From: Zhengitettix transpicula | Lineage: Eukaryota; Arthropoda; Insecta; Orthoptera; Tetrigidae | NCBI GenBank assembly: GCA_037074705.1 | Contig: CM073590.1 | Span: forward strand, 220,564,746-220,628,745 | Direction of reading: 5' to 3' | Length of the DNA: 64,000 nucleotides | Shown: positions 12,791 to 27,224 of the stretch, one piece after another | Layout: each line of letters opens with the position of its first letter | Position numbering within the stretch: the first letter of the stretch is position 1 | The notes under the pieces: model-generated | Database searches by the model: none | What the model was told of the DNA's origin: nothing | The model's input: the letters and a program-made list of their open reading frames with translations, nothing else | Made by a program: the position numbers and the translations under genes

Positions 12791-14261
12791 TAATTTTTCA
12801 GTTTACTTTACTATTTCATATATTACTTTTCTAAATGAGTTATAATTCACTCGTAGAAGTTTAGATTGGATTTTAAGTTCAAACACAGCTGAGAAGGAAT
12901 TAATCCGATTGTCCGCTGTAAACGGAGGTTGAATAATTCTGCTGAAAACTATATATATAATAAGAACAATAAAGGAAAAAGTAGATAGGAAACAATCTTC
13001 AGCCAAGCCAGAAGAGGTAACAAATTACTGGAGAATACATGGCGTCTCAAGAGGATTAGTAAGCACGGTGATAGAAGGAACAGTAGTGATAAAACGGTAA
13101 AGGAATGAGTTCAGGCAAAGTATTGCACGTAAAGGCGTCGACTGTTCTGAAAATGTAGGCGGTGGAAGATGTTGTCTGAGAACGAGCCAACTTGAAGGAC
13201 CACATCAGACAAGTGAATGATTGAAAGCATCTACAAATTTGCCAGGAAAGATAAAGGGCGAATAACCTCAATAACATGATTAAATACGAATTTCACAGTT
13301 GCTGTTTAATATATAATACAATTGCCAACAACCTTATGGGAGAAGCTACTATTTGGAACTTGCGCTGTCCAAATAAGGAATGAAAAGGTTTTGGAAAATA
13401 TCGGCGAGAAAAGGTGCCTGTCAGCCAATTCGAAAGAAGAAAACTCACTGAGGCACATAGGATTACAATGAATACTGATATTAACGTTACTGTGAAGGGC
13501 AACACGAATATTAGCCAGATAATTACTGCTTCATGAGAAAAGTAATGAAGAGAACGTTGCTTTTAGTTTAAAAAGTAAAACACTAACGCAAAAGAGAATC
13601 TAGTGGAAAGAGAATTTACTTACGACGATGTCTAGCCATTAAAAATATCTCCCAGTGTAGTTGGATAACTGACCTTATCGCACAACTCACTCTGACTAAG
13701 AGCATTAGAACTTCCTCCGTGAAGCAACATGGGTCAAAACACTTCCTCCATATAAGGTGTACCACGTAGCAAAACAAGGGCATAGTCTCGATTAAATTTT
13801 AAAAAAATAATATATATCAGAATTCTGTACACACATCAGGTATGGGCTATTCCAAAGAAATTCTTATCCGAGATATTCCTTGCACTTGTTCGTCCATTTC
13901 TCCGTTAAAGCTGCAACTGACCCTGGAAAATATCGTTGACTCATGCATTTCTATTTCTGGAAACGTAGCTTGGCGAGGAAACCGTGGTTTTAAGTAACTT
14001 CGAACTCCCGAAGTTGCTTTGATCACAACTCGACGACCACCCCACAAATGAAATGCACGAGAAATTTAGCCATCTTAACCAAACGACATAGCCCCGCTAA
14101 CACACACGCTGCGTCCAAACAAAGTCGTAATTGTAGCACCCACGACACTCTATCACAATGAAAATAATTAGAATTAACAGACCAAAATATCTAATAAAGA
14201 CAATTGGACACTCCAAGAATACAGAATATGAAATGTAAATAATCACCTAATTAAAATATTT
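12791..14261. other. Intergenic DNA, nothing recognised
   Basis: Several short minus-strand frames occur in succession, but they show no shared splice phase or family motif. Confidence 0.45.
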
Positions 14262-14396
14262 TGAAATTATAAAATATAAAACGTCGTGTTAAAATTATAC
14301 TAATTAGATAAAGAATTAGACCCAAAAAAATGCAAAAATAAGTACTAAATTAAATACCGCAGAACGTTTCTGCAATCCTGTTTGCTTTCGTCAAGT
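14262..14396 (-). repeat. Copy of the palindrome repeat family
   Basis: AATTATAAAATATAA, GTTAAAATTATACTAATTAG and the hammerhead-like core (GTTTC 14366-14370, TCGTCAA 14388-14394) match 16930-17065 in order and orientation. Confidence 0.65.
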
Positions 14397-16124
14397 GATT
14401 CAAGAAATAGTTTGGTGATTTTACTTAACCAAAATAAAATCAATTCTCTCTCATAAATCAGAATCAAATTAAACGCAACTAAAAGTTACCGTGATAAATT
14501 TTGAACCTTAGAATGAGGATGCTCGTCCACCCCGTCACTGCAAAAGGATTTCTCGGGGTTGGTCTAGACTAGTCGGTCTGTTTGATACGAGGGGAGAAAT
14601 GGTACTCAATCATAAATCTGAAACCGATCAATCGGTCCAATAAAAAGCAAAGGTGCCGGGAAAATAACAATTGTATATGATGAGACGAAATTTACTTGCA
14701 ACTTAAGCGGGAAAATACAGCAAAAGAGACTGAAAGCCGGGAATTGAAAGATTTAATTTTATAAATGAATCGCTCCTAAAAGGACAGAAAGATTCCTGGC
14801 GACATGTTAGACGATAGCACGTAACGGTGCCCTAACACAAGAAGGGCGAGGTCAAAGAACTAAATGAGATACGCCATTTTTACAAAAAACGGAATTGTTT
14901 TTCGCAAAAAAGCTAATTTAAATACAATATATAAGATAATGTTTCTTAGAACGGTTGGAATTACCGAATTTTGTCAATGTTAAATTTCATCGGGTCACTG
15001 GTACAGAAACGAATACCTTCACTGAACAATTACTAGTTTCTGATGTTTGTTATGGAACCACGGTGGGAAATCAGAATGGTAATGTAATGATCTCACCGTG
15101 AATAAATTACAATGACAATAGTGGATTTGATACTGCGATAATATTTGGAGAATAAAATCTCTCACTCAGACACAAAAGCGTCGGATACCTATATTAAATC
15201 TCTTGATTGGATTGAAACGAGTACGATATTGACAGTAAAGGCTGCAGACTCGCGTGATATTCTCCGAAAGTATTGTCCTTACTGAAGACGACGACTTTTT
15301 TACTGCCCGAAACGTTGGTCTATCGCTCATGCATTGCCTTTCCTCCTTTTCCTACATCTAATTAGTCTATAAACCACTTTTCTTCTCCAAATCAGGCAAC
15401 GGAACACTGGAACAGTATCATTCCAGTATGAATTACACATGTCATTGAAAGTAATCTACATGAAGCGAACACCAATTTTAGAAGAACAGAAGTAAAGAAA
15501 ATGTTTACAAGTAATCGCTTTGGAGACAGTATAATTAACTGAAATGATTTAAACGAGTCAATGTAAGAACTATTTTATAATTACAGAACCAACCGATAAA
15601 AGTAGAATTCAGTATTTTATTTTACAATCACCATATTTTATAGTGATACCATTAGGGAGGTGAAAGTCAACTGACAATGAGAATGAACTGAAGGGTGCGG
15701 AAAGCATGGCGGTGATTAAATTGTACATTTTACTATTAACTTACGAAACGTAGAAAAATATAAGGGTTATCGTTGATTATAGCAAAATATCTATTCATCT
15801 TGAAAGCACATTGACTGGGTCGGTAAACATTTTGTTTGTTCCTCAAAATCGTCCAAATTCTCTTCTTCTTCTGGGAATTACTTTTAGTCCTTCCATAACT
15901 CCATACAATTATGTATGAACTCTCAGAACTTTACACAAAAAAGTTCTGACCTCTTGACATCCACTTGCCAAGAGTAGCTCTTCTTCATTCGCCTTGCCTG
16001 TCTCACAAGTTCATCACATAACAAGCGTCGGTGTAACATTTCTGCTTATTTTACCTACGATTACTCGTTCCAGCACTTAATTGGGTGATGATGTTAAATT
16101 CCCTCACTAATCGAGCTATCTTGT
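14397..16124. other. Intergenic DNA between repeat fragments
   Basis: Apart from the fragment at 15276-15350, no feature was recognised. Confidence 0.45.
15276..15350 (+). repeat. Hammerhead-like repeat fragment
   Basis: CTGAAGA (15282-15288) then CCCGAAACGTTGG, and the shared tail GCCTTTCCTCC. The intervening stem is weak here. Related to 12700-12790. Confidence 0.5.
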
Positions 16125-17431
16125 AGACTTTCCCGATGATTGAAATAATTAAAGGATCAATTTTAATTGGCATTAATTTTAAAAGTTTTAATTTAACGTC
16201 TGCTTTTTGAATTAATAAAATAATTGATGACCTTATACATGCGTCATCAATTGTTTTATTATTTGAGGAATTATTTTTAATTATAGTGTGATTTTATTCA
16301 AATTTTTGTTAAAATACTAGGCGTTAACCTCGGTGTTTAGGTCTGAAAACGTGTTGAATTTCCTGTCATTGGTAAACTGTAATTCAATATAAGTGAATCT
16401 TATTCATGATTTACTCCAATACTTTAGCTTTTGGGTTCGTCACCTGGTTTCTGAGGTGTGTCATTCTTGTGGTTCCTGCGTTTTTGACTCACCTGACGAT
16501 AGTGACAAGGATTACAGAAACGTTGTGTAGTATTTATTTTATCACATAGTTTTGTACATTAAGGATCATTAAATACTTTCTTATGGGGATAAGAAAGTAT
16601 TTAATGATCCTTAATGTACCATATACGTTAGGAGCAAAAAAAATTATTTACTGAACCGAAGTTGAAGTGTTTTTCAACACGTTCCAAGCGGGACATCTCT
16701 AACTTACATACACATCAATTTTGTAATAACGTAACAGGTTGTTTCATAGTTACGTACAACTACACCAATGACGCAATTCACTTTGTTAAAATAAATCAAT
16801 ACGATTTATTAAGACAATAGTATATTACTATCCGAATTGAAAAACACACCAGTCATTTGTGAAACGTTTAACGAGAGATTGTACTCCATTATTCTTGTGT
16901 GTCTAGATTGTCAGTGTTACTCAAAACGTCTCATTAGTTATAAAATATAATACGTCTGTGTTAAAAATATACTAATTAGATAAATAAATAGCCACGTAAA
17001 AGACAAAATTATGTGATAAAATAAATACAACACAAAGTTTCTGTAATCCTTGTCACTATCGTCAGGTGAGTCAAAAACGGAGGAACCACAAGAATGACAC
17101 ACCTCAGAAACCAGGTGACGAACCCAAAAGCTAAAGTATTGGAGTAAATCATGAATAAATCACTTATATTGAATTACAGTTCACCAATGACAGGAAATTC
17201 AACACGTTTTCAGACCTAAACACCGAGGTTAACGCCTAGTATTTTAACAAAAATTTGAATAAAATCACACTATAATTAAAAATAATTCCTCAAATAATAA
17301 AACAATTGATGACGCATGTATAAGGTCATCAATTATTTTATTAATTCAAAAAGCAGACGTTAAATTAAAACTTTTAAAATTAATGCCAATTAAAATTGAT
17401 CCTTTAATTATTTCAATCAGCGGGAAAGTTA
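16125..17431. repeat. 1.3-kb palindrome with about 420-bp arms
   Basis: Arms 16125-16547 and 17011-17431 are nearly identical inverted copies with a few substitutions and one small indel, around a 463-bp centre. Each arm contains CACCTGACGATAG, a short stem and CAGAAAC near its inner end. Part of the centre and right arm is related to 14262-14395, so this is a repeat family. Tail-to-tail insertion or inverted terminal repeats of a Penelope-like element are possible. Confidence 0.85.
16554..16619. repeat. Perfect 30-bp hairpin with 6-bp loop
   Basis: The 30-bp arm 16554-16583 (GTACATTAAGGATC and on) is repeated exactly in inverted form at 16590-16619, around TGGGGA. It lies in the centre of the larger palindrome. 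Confidence 0.9.
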
Positions 17432-20400
17432 TAGTTAAGAAAAATATTTATCTACAGAAGTGTGAAGAAAATCGTTAGGAGCTTCGTAACACGAACAAAT
17501 AGCAGCAGGCACAAGGTTACCCACCTCCAGCAGAATAAATCGATTAAACATAAAATTGAAGGGAACGGGAGAATTACTATAAAACCATGCATCTCCAAAA
17601 CAGCAGCAGAGTGACCACACACTACATAACCTTCGATGGACATTTGTCCTCATTAAAAGGCTTGACCTACTTGGATCCGAAGAAGCTTGCAGAGTGCGCG
17701 AGAAGAATTCTTATTATAAAATATTCAATACTCAGCCAAAACGATAGCGGATTTATTTTATGGGTGACCGTTTAAAGGTAACAACGAAATGAGACGTTTC
17801 ACTTAATAATTATCTATGTAGAAAAAAATTTCAATAGAATATCGACATACGAACGCTCAAGAAGAATACATTGAACATACTTTTAAAGGTTTTGCTAATA
17901 GGATTTGTGAACAATCTTATAATCTTTATGAAATTAATACAATTAATATACGTAAGCAAAGGACATATAAGACTATAAATGCACAAAAACATGAATGTAG
18001 AAAAGTAGGAAGTACGAGTCACTCGAGTTAGTAATCCTACATGTTTTTGCTAATTTTGAGTAAATTAGATACAATCTATAGACCTAAAAAGTAAACATAC
18101 GTGTGAATTGAGTTGTCTCTGTACATCACAAAAAGTATATTAACGATGAAGTATAGTAGGGTGGTTTGAAAACCCTGAGCAGTATGTGTCAATGCGGCTC
18201 TGTTCAAAAAATATTAACCAATAAATTTGAAAATTGATTATTTTCAGAGTTTTCTTTTTAGAATTGTTTAATCAACCATTTTTAAACAGTCGACTTTTTT
18301 GATTGGAACGAAAGTAAACTTTGGACAGTACTATCCCCCTTATAATGGCACCATGGTCAAGAAACTGATAATCAATCAATATGTACGAGTTACTGTTCGG
18401 GAAAGTAATTGGAAAATAACTTCTGTAGTAAATTGCTCAGATGTTGCACAATTTTCCAACTACACATCAGACCCGGACTTCTAATAGTGGATGTGTCTTC
18501 AAATGCTTGACCTCAATGGTAGAGGATAGGTTACGAATAAGTCCAGGGTCTCACAGAAACGCAGAAAATACTACCAGATTTTAATTTCGCTGGACAGAAG
18601 ACACTGAAAGATTGGTCATGTTAGGTTCTGTGAAATATTAGAACACAATCCCTCTATTTGAATCTGAAATTTGGAGTAGCGACGGGAGAAGAATTGCTGG
18701 ACTTTAATTCAAACCTTTATCCTGGAGGTTGTAGTCGCACATCTTCAGACCGGCTGCGGCAGTGAACAGTTCCGTTACAGGAAACAATTTCAAGTACAAT
18801 CGAGAGCCACAGTGTTTGGACAAACAAGGACGGTCTCTCAAAGTAATCCGAATGAGTCAGCAACTTTGCGATACTGGGATCCCTACTGTTCCTAGCTTAG
18901 TTCGTGACAGTTTTGTTTTTACAATGAATCAGTTAATACTGAATTACTTCCAACCTGAAGTTTCGTCTGCTCTCCTCAGAATGTACAGATCGGCTGCTGG
19001 AAACAGTTGGTTCATATGCCTCATTTGCATTTCATCAATACAATCTCCATTAATTACAGACATAATACTTCACTAGAGGTGTCGATATTTTGCACCCAAA
19101 AAAAACAGTTAGTTTGAGCCAAGCAAGTGATCCAGGTCAGCATCCTGGTGTACGAAGGCCCCAGGCACTTTCACTTCGAGATGTGAAAAAACAAGAAAAA
19201 GGTCTATTGAATAACGCTGACTGGCACGATGTTCGCCTCTTACCATTCTGCGGAGGAATCAGCGGTCACACTGTATAGTGTATATTATGTAGTAATAATT
19301 AATCATTTCGGTATGAAGACCTTAGCACAGAAGGGAAAAGCATATAAAAATGAAAAACTAACGTGTTTTAAAGAATTAATAATAAAAGTCAGCAGCATAA
19401 TTGAAACAACTGATTTAACCTCTAACAACGAATGACCGAAAAGTTATTGAAACGTATTGCTATTTTACACGGAAATTAAGTTATGCGCATGTTGGGTATT
19501 GCTTTAAATGTTTAGGACATGTATGAAAGGCTTTTCTGTAAACGTAAAGGCACGGGTGTACTGCCGAAAGTGACCAAACAGTTCTAAGTGAACTAAATAA
19601 GTGGAACACTCTTATAGCACACGCAAGCTTTATAGAAATCGTTCGAGACTGTTCTATAACAGTGGTGGTCTCTTCCTACCAAACTCACCCAACAATGTAA
19701 CTCCGTGGAAGTAGTGTACCATTGTCGGTCACAAAGGGAAACGTTTCGATGAATTTCCTCACATGCAATCCTAGGCTCAACGCCACGTTTTCACGTTAAA
19801 CAACGCTTCCAATTCCAGGCTCCCTGCCACGTCTCCGTCAGTCAACCCAACGGGCGACAATAAACACCAAATATAAGAAAACAGCTTCAGATTAGTTTAC
19901 GCTCAGGCAAAGATATTTATTCAATAAGTTAAGAGGCATACCTTTTATCAATAATTAAAATTGGACGTTGATCACGTACGTACTATTCCTTTATCAAGAT
20001 CCCAAAAACCTAGAATGAAAATTAATGTACAGAAATTTCGTATTCGTTATAAACGTCGAATACGATCGGGAGGCGCTTGTTTTAACAGATATTGGGAATC
20101 TGCAGAGGTTCCGTTAGGTGAACCTGAGCTAATAACACTGCACGCTTCCCACGGCGACGAGGTCACGTCAAGAAGAGAAACGAACCCAAGCCCAAGTTAC
20201 GAACAATTACACCATCAACATATAGAAAGAACGTGAATCCGTGAAAACCGATCCCTCCAATTATCAGTGCATCGTATTATCTCACTGGCTTATCGACATT
20301 CTGATAATATATTCAAATTAAAGCCGGAAATTGAATTTTCTTTCATCTTTATATTTAAACCTGAAGGTCATTACGAGTTATTCTAAAACAAAATGTATAA

Positions 20401-23320
20401 AATAAAAATTAGACTTTATCGCTTATTGATGTTGGAAGAATTTGCTGAAACAGGCAGAGCAATGCTTCCTCGACGAAAAGCGTTCCATCGAATAATCGGC
20501 CTTGTTTAACGAGCACAATAATGTAATTTGTACATAAATCAATAGTCTTCAACCGAAACAGACTCACCATTGAGACATGTAAAGAATTCAGATTTTCGAG
20601 TCGTATGATCTGAATGGGAGCCAGATGGTTAGTCTGCACAAGATCTGATCTGATCGAGTGATCGACGTTCAAAATCTAGTTCCCGATTTCTCACTCCTGA
20701 TGGAAAGAAGCTCTGAAGTATCTGGAAGAACACCGATCGGATTTCTCAGCTTAGATCAATTTCCTTTGCTTGGTTTGTACACGACGCACGTTGTCAAGGG
20801 GAAATTGAGAACAAACAGCCTTTGTTACCCGGGACTATGTTACGCATTTCATTTAACAACATAATAGCAACTATGTTGTCCCAGTCCTGGACTCCACCAA
20901 AGTCGCCTTACTACGACCGACACTTTTTCGTCCAAATTAACGGCTTTCTTTCCGAAACAAAAGACATGTTTCCGGTCAAACTCGGCGATTTGCAGTGCTC
21001 GATAAATCGTTACAAATAAATGATTATAAATAGTAACTTTTGGTTCACGAACTCGACGAATCTATTTATTTGTTCATTTAAGCATGAAGCGTAACATTCG
21101 GAAGTACAATTGACCCACTTTCTCCACAAACATCAATCCCATTATAAGCAAAAAAAACGAGCTATATAAAAACTAATAACTCCTATCAGATATGTTCCAA
21201 CGGCAATAAATATGTAAGAACATAAAAAAAATTAAACAGGCATTTCCCAGTCACAGACGGTTCAAATGTAGACCTAAAATGCAGGATAGCAAATTAAATA
21301 TGTTCTTACATTAGTTACGATTTCGTAAACTTTTGTAGTTTCTGAAGTGACACTTGGCAGACAATCAACAATTCCAGATTAACAAGGAGAATCCACAAGT
21401 TATCTACCGAAGGCTCTTTCTTCTTTCGCAAGAAATTGCTTCGCTTGGATCGGGATCGAAACCTGAAACTTATGGCAGGACTACTGGACCGCAGTAAATT
21501 TATTTATTTTTGAGCAAAACTTGTCATGTAGGACTGTTATTTTTGGTTTGGAAGAAGTGCCAACTTTCAATTAAATATTTTCCAATTTGAACGTCAAGAG
21601 CGTATACACTGTGGCGTCAAAGGTCCATAAACCCAACCATGCATGAATTGTGGTGGGGAGTTCCATTTCCTAGCTTGTGAATGTGAACCTGCAGGTACGG
21701 ATTTTAATCCCTGCCACCAAGACGCGATTGTTGTGAGAATGGACACCACTACGTTGCCAAATTGGTGACCTTCGTACGGAAACATCCACAACCCTGTAAC
21801 ACAAAAAGACTAGAGAAATCTTCGGCCAAAAGTACTTCGCCTTAGAAATTTTTTGGCAAATCGTGACTTGTGGTCTCAAGTTACTTTATAAACGTACCAG
21901 CAAATTTTTTTTATATTTCGACGTCTCACTAAGAAATTTAAAATTTCCGAAGAACTTATTTTTTATATTGCTGCTTCTGCGAAACTTTATTTATTTTTAA
22001 TCAGTGACGTGTTGTATTCAATAGTTCAAAAATAAAAAAAATGCAGCTATGATGGAGGTACACACCTCTTAGCTCGAGTTAAAATCAGCAGAGAGTGGTA
22101 CGAGACTGGTGAAGAACTGAACTGGACAAGTCCAAGTTTAACCTAATCTGACGGCAGATCACAGTCCAAAGGTATTCGGAATTTTTATACTTTAACCTCT
22201 GCCGCTCAAGTATATTTTCTGTATAGACTATAATACAAATTTGGTATTTCCGTCGTTTACGGGACTGTGGCACTACGACTTCTTTTTGCCAGATTTTGAA
22301 GACTACTATTGGTTCAATTCCTCTGTAAAACCCAATAAGAGCCTAATGAAAAGACAGAAGTTGATATTCCACGATGCGATACCATTTTGTCAGGATTGAA
22401 CCCAAACAAATCGATCACGTAATTATAATTCCACAAAACAAAACCAGTTTTATTTAAAATATACGAACTAAAACATAAAATACTCTTTCGCTAAACTATT
22501 TAATTTATTGACTAGAATAGTATGTACTGAAAAAGAAGGAAGAAAAAAAAACATGTGAACAAGCAGATGCTTGTGCTCACTACTAGCACTAAGTATCAAG
22601 ATCTGACATTGGATAATAAAAGTATCGACCATTGAAACATACGATGAGTACTGTTTCCAGAAAACTCCCCTAAGGCTTGATGTAAAACATTCTAAATCTT
22701 AAGGACTTAAAGATAACATTACCTGAATGTGTCTACCAAGTTATTATTACTGTCATTGTTTGCTATATATTCGTAATGGACTGAACCATGTCTTAATAAG
22801 GAAAAAACTACAAGAGCAGAAATATAATAAATTAAGCTTCTTTAGTTATGTTGACATTAATCAGCTTTCAAGTAGAAGGCCTATGAACCAAGCGGATTGC
22901 TGCATTAAAAAATAACACGTGGGAATCCAAAAAATTACTTTCGTGCAATTCAGCATGCAATCTCTAACGATAGCATTACTATGACTGAGTAATTGCAGTA
23001 GTCAATAAACTTAACTAAGTATACCAAAAATGCCCGTGAAACGTCATAAAATTCAATTCGCCGATAAACTTAATTTGCACTATTTAAAACTTGACTGAGC
23101 ATAGAACAGATTTTGATATGAATTTAACTTTTTATGCAGGTAAAGTAAAACTTATGGGTAAAAAAAAGTGTGCTTCGCCTTTTTTAAGCCCATAGCGAGA
23201 ACTTTCTGTTAGTAAAATTACGTAATAAAATGGCCAACCCAACAATATAAAAAAGGTTAGTTTGTGGTATTATTTTTGAACTGTACTAGCAGAAAAACTG
23301 ATTACGGGAGCTGTTTTTTA
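17432..23320. other. CpG-rich intergenic DNA, nothing recognised
   Basis: A small inverted repeat (TATGTAAGAACATA at 21211 and its near-complement at 21299) is the only structure seen. Short frames here have no recognisable motif. Confidence 0.45.
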
Positions 23321-23329
23321 ATAACTTCC

Positions 23330-23900
23330 GCGTGTATTAATAGGTAAGAAAGAGGGATGCGGTCGACTGGGAGGTTAAGAAGGGGAGAGAACCTCTGGGG
23401 CGTCCTAGAAACGATTAAATAACACGCACGTCAACATGCGGCGTTTGTGAATAGGCTTCGGCCATGTTAGATGACTCGTAATTCGTGACATTTCCGTAAC
23501 TGCAAAGAGGCTGCACATGTGAAAGCTATGACAGCTGTGGGGGACAGTCATGCATAACTTCGGGAATCGTTCTCATAAACTAAATAAAAAAATCAGGAGT
23601 GCCGCTGGTGCAAAATTTGCATAGTGAATTAATTAGTCATGGAAGGCAAAGAGCTGCATCCGAAGACGTGGAGAGCATACACGTGAAGTCTCGAGACGGC
23701 TCTCCTACCTTGTAATGGCGAGTAGATCATCGCAAGGAGAAGGGAACAACGCACTAAGACGTAGTTGGGAATCGGATCAAGAAGGCTGTGGCGCATACCG
23801 GATGATACCTAGAGGGCGTGTCTGTCGATTTGCCGTGGAGAGGGGATGGCTAAGATGGACACTACGCTGACCCAACAATTTACAGGCCACCTTCACCGCA
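23330..23900. promoter_or_regulatory. Candidate regulatory block with octamer and homeodomain sites
   Basis: A GC-richer, CpG-rich stretch without an open frame. Near 23615-23640 it contains AAATTTGCATAG (octamer-like) next to GAATTAATTAGTC (homeodomain core). Dense, non-repetitive composition suggests a conserved non-coding element. This is inference. Confidence 0.3.
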
Positions 23901-24234
23901 GGAAAAAAATACTAAATAACTCCGCGCTTTATTAACCACAATCCGCTCACCAACATAGAAAATTAAATTATTTCCACTGAATATTTAATGGAGAATCTGT
24001 TTCAATCGGTAGCTATCGTTAATTCTATCACGTACTTGTCACAATAACAGATCAATAACATTCTTCACACCCATGCCACCGACAAAAAAACTTTTTTTAT
24101 GAAAAAAAAAATTGGAATCAATGAATATTTCTTTATTCTTAAAGTAACCAATTTCTATCAAATAATACTGTCCATAAGGCCGAAATTATTCTTCTAGAAT
24201 TTCTAGTCGTGATGCTAATATTAGCTTTCTACCA

Positions 24235-24238
<4 letters not shown>

Positions 24239-24322
<84 letters not shown>
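24239..24322. repeat. (TC)n(TA)n microsatellite at a composition boundary
   Basis: A TC tract followed by a TA tract. It also marks the change from CpG-rich sequence on the left to CpG-poor sequence on the right. Confidence 0.95.
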
Positions 24323-24329
<7 letters not shown>

Positions 24330-26613
24330 GTATATATCAGACACTTCAATGCTGTGTGTTGTAAAAATAAAATCAATGCAATAATTCTCTCCCTAGTCTT
24401 TCAATTTTTACAATGATGCTGCAAAAATGAATCAATAATTCCTATGTTCAAATTGGACAGTATAACTTATTGAATAGTAATAACAATATAACTAAAAGAA
24501 TCAAAACAAAGTAATGATATCTTCATTTCAATGTTCTGCATTTTAAAAACATTGAACTAATGGTCATCTGTAGAAGAAGTGTACATGAACAACTAGTGGG
24601 TTTTTAAAATAAATTGAGTAATACATAGGATTTTGTAAATAATGACATTAACAAATAATCAAAAGCAGGGTTTAAAATACAAGGAAAGTAAACACCAATG
24701 CTAAAAATAATAATAAGATATGTGATCTTAATTGTAATTTTCTCATGGAACAAATAAGTATTACAGGCACTAGTGTACTACTGCAGGAAAGGAGAAATTT
24801 AAAGATAAGAAAAACAAAAGGTTAGTTTCTACTTAAACTCAAAAAGTAAAAGATGGAACAAGTAAAGTTTTTCTATAAAGAAAAAATACCAAAAACACGT
24901 CAAGGACAGCATTAAAAGCAAGATAGTATCATTCATACATAAAACTTAGTTTTAAAGTTTGAATTGAGATTGAAGTAGAAGTTAACTAATGTATATAAGT
25001 GAAATCTTAACAGTTGAAAGACCCAAATGAAAAGTCAAAGATTTTAAAATGTTCTGTAAAAGACAAAATAATGAATTAAAATATTAAAAAATTTTAGCTT
25101 AAAAGAAAAGAGCAAATATGGACAGCATAGTTAACTATTCAAGAGACATTTATTACAGTACCTACAATTAAATAATTATATAAAAATAATATGTTAAATT
25201 GTGGGTCTCATAGTTGTTCAATGCCAATAGAAATTGATATGAGAATTCTGTATGTCATCTGGCAATATATTGCAGTAATAAAAATTTGAAAGAAGATTAT
25301 GTTTCTGTATAGATCAAAAATAATAATTGGTACATAACTGTAGTTCATTCCCTCACCAATCTGACACAACATATTGTCACTGATTTGTTATTAAAATAAA
25401 ATAGTAATATAAAAATTCAAAAGCATAAATTTTTCAGGTTGATTTTTGTGACAACAATAAATCAAGAAATACTGAATGTCAATTTACATTAAATACATAT
25501 ATGTTAATAGAGTGGAAAAAATATGTATATGTTGGGATATATGGCTGTTATTTTAGCACTATTATCTTTATGTACATAAATATATGTAAAAGCACTGTAC
25601 AAAACCTTTCATATATACAGTGCAGATGACAAATATACTATTTTATGCAAAAATTCCTCACAAAATATATTATTTGTATGCTTCCGTGTATTTATTAATT
25701 TACCAATTCTTGATACCATAAAATTAAGCAAGATTTGTTTGAATAAGTAATCACAGTTGGTTGAGTAAAAGATAAAAGTTTATAAATTATGTATTGCCCA
25801 ATTACAAAACATTTAATGACTTCAAACAAATTATAATAGAAATGGCTCGCAAATAGTCAGAAAAATATTGCAAATTACATAGCATATAAAATTATGAGTT
25901 CAACAGAAAATTATCTGTTTTCATAATTCAATTCAAACAAAAAAAGAAACCTGCAGTAAATAGTATTGTGATTCTTCGAAATCCACAATACTTGTGATAT
26001 TAAGTATCCACATTATATACAAAATAAATAATTTGAAGTTATAAGATATGATTAAAAAAACAACAAGAAACATTTCTTAGTGTTGCAAACATGCAATAAC
26101 CCAAAACTGTCTCTACAACTGTCACCACACAATTGTCTATAAATTTAAAAACAAGATTCTGATTATATAAAAATCAATCAGAAATAGGTGCACTATATTA
26201 AAGGAAAACATATGAAATAATGTGTGCTTTACAAATAAAAAACAGAAATTATTATAGAACCAATAAAACTTAGAGTTAATACAAACTTTGCATAACAGAG
26301 ATCTATATAAAATATTTAATCAAATATGTAAAATGTAATTAACTTCTTAATAATATTCATGTACTTCCAATATCAATATTAATTCAATCTTGAACTACTT
26401 GTAAATGCAAACATTATTAACTTTTACAATTTCAGGAATTTGTTTATACATATAAGCTACTATAGACTACGTGACATTATCATTTTAATTAACTCATCTG
26501 AACAGGAAAAAGAGAGAAGGTATCTGACTTAACTTAAATCAATTTAAGGTCAGTCACTCTTTCCTTTCCAGATGTGTATGTATATGTAAAACATTTGAAT
26601 AGGAAAGAGAAAT
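24323..26613. other. CpG-poor AT-rich stretch, no exon seen
   Basis: Resembles the integrin 3' flank in composition, so it may be transcribed (UTR or intron) from an unseen gene. No open frame over 60 codons occurs on either strand. Confidence 0.4.
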
Positions 26614-26800
26614 TTGTGTCTGGCCAGCACACAGTTCAGATCTTCCTTCCTGACGAAGGGGGCTCAGGCCCTCAAAAATTTGAACTTTCACCTATTCCAG
26701 ACTGCACCAACTACTGATTTCATAGGTAAGTCAGCATTTCTGCCTCTCTTTCCTATCCTAATGTGTTATGTAAATTGGCCTCATCACATTTTCCTTAAGT
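26614..26800 (+). mobile_element. Dispersed element family B copy
   Basis: Has the family B markers: GGGGCTCAGGCCCTC, a loop, CCAACTACTGATTTC, GGTAAGTCAGC, TCTTTCCTATCC, and GACCTCATCACATTTTCC-like ends. It adjoins a family A element across a (TA)n tract, as at 47.2-47.6 kb. Confidence 0.65.
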
Positions 26801-27000
26801 GATATATATATATATATATATATAATTGCAATATTGGTTTGGAAAGGAAAGAGAGATAGGTTGTAGATTACCTGAAAGTGAAGTGCAGTGTCGCCATAAG
26901 GATCTGAAGTTTGTTGGCAACACTGCACTTCACTTTCAGGTAAGCTACAACCTATCTCTCTTTCCTTTCCATACCAATATTGCAATTATTTTTGACAATG
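26800..27000. mobile_element. Foldback MITE family A, palindromic copy
   Basis: Arms of about 60 bp run outward from a short centre. Each begins next to TGCAATATTGG, passes GGAAAGGAAAGAGAGATAGG and GAAGTGAAAGTG-like sequence, and ends TGCAGTGT or ACACTGCA. It is flanked by a (TA)n tract. Related copies lie at 38080-38395 and 47448-47640. Each arm carries TTTCAGGTAA. Confidence 0.75.
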
Positions 27001-27224
27001 TCATATCCTTACTAATATCATATACATATATATAAGAAGCAGAAGGAGTGTGTTTCCAAAAATCTTAAATGTTTCATTCTGTCCAACATGGATACACTGG
27101 AACTGAATTTTAGGCAATCCATCTAACATCTCTCTCTCTCTCTCTCTCTGTCTTTCCTGCCAATATCACTTATTTTGGTAATGTCACATCAAGCTTAGAT
27201 GCCTGTACACACAAACACACACTC

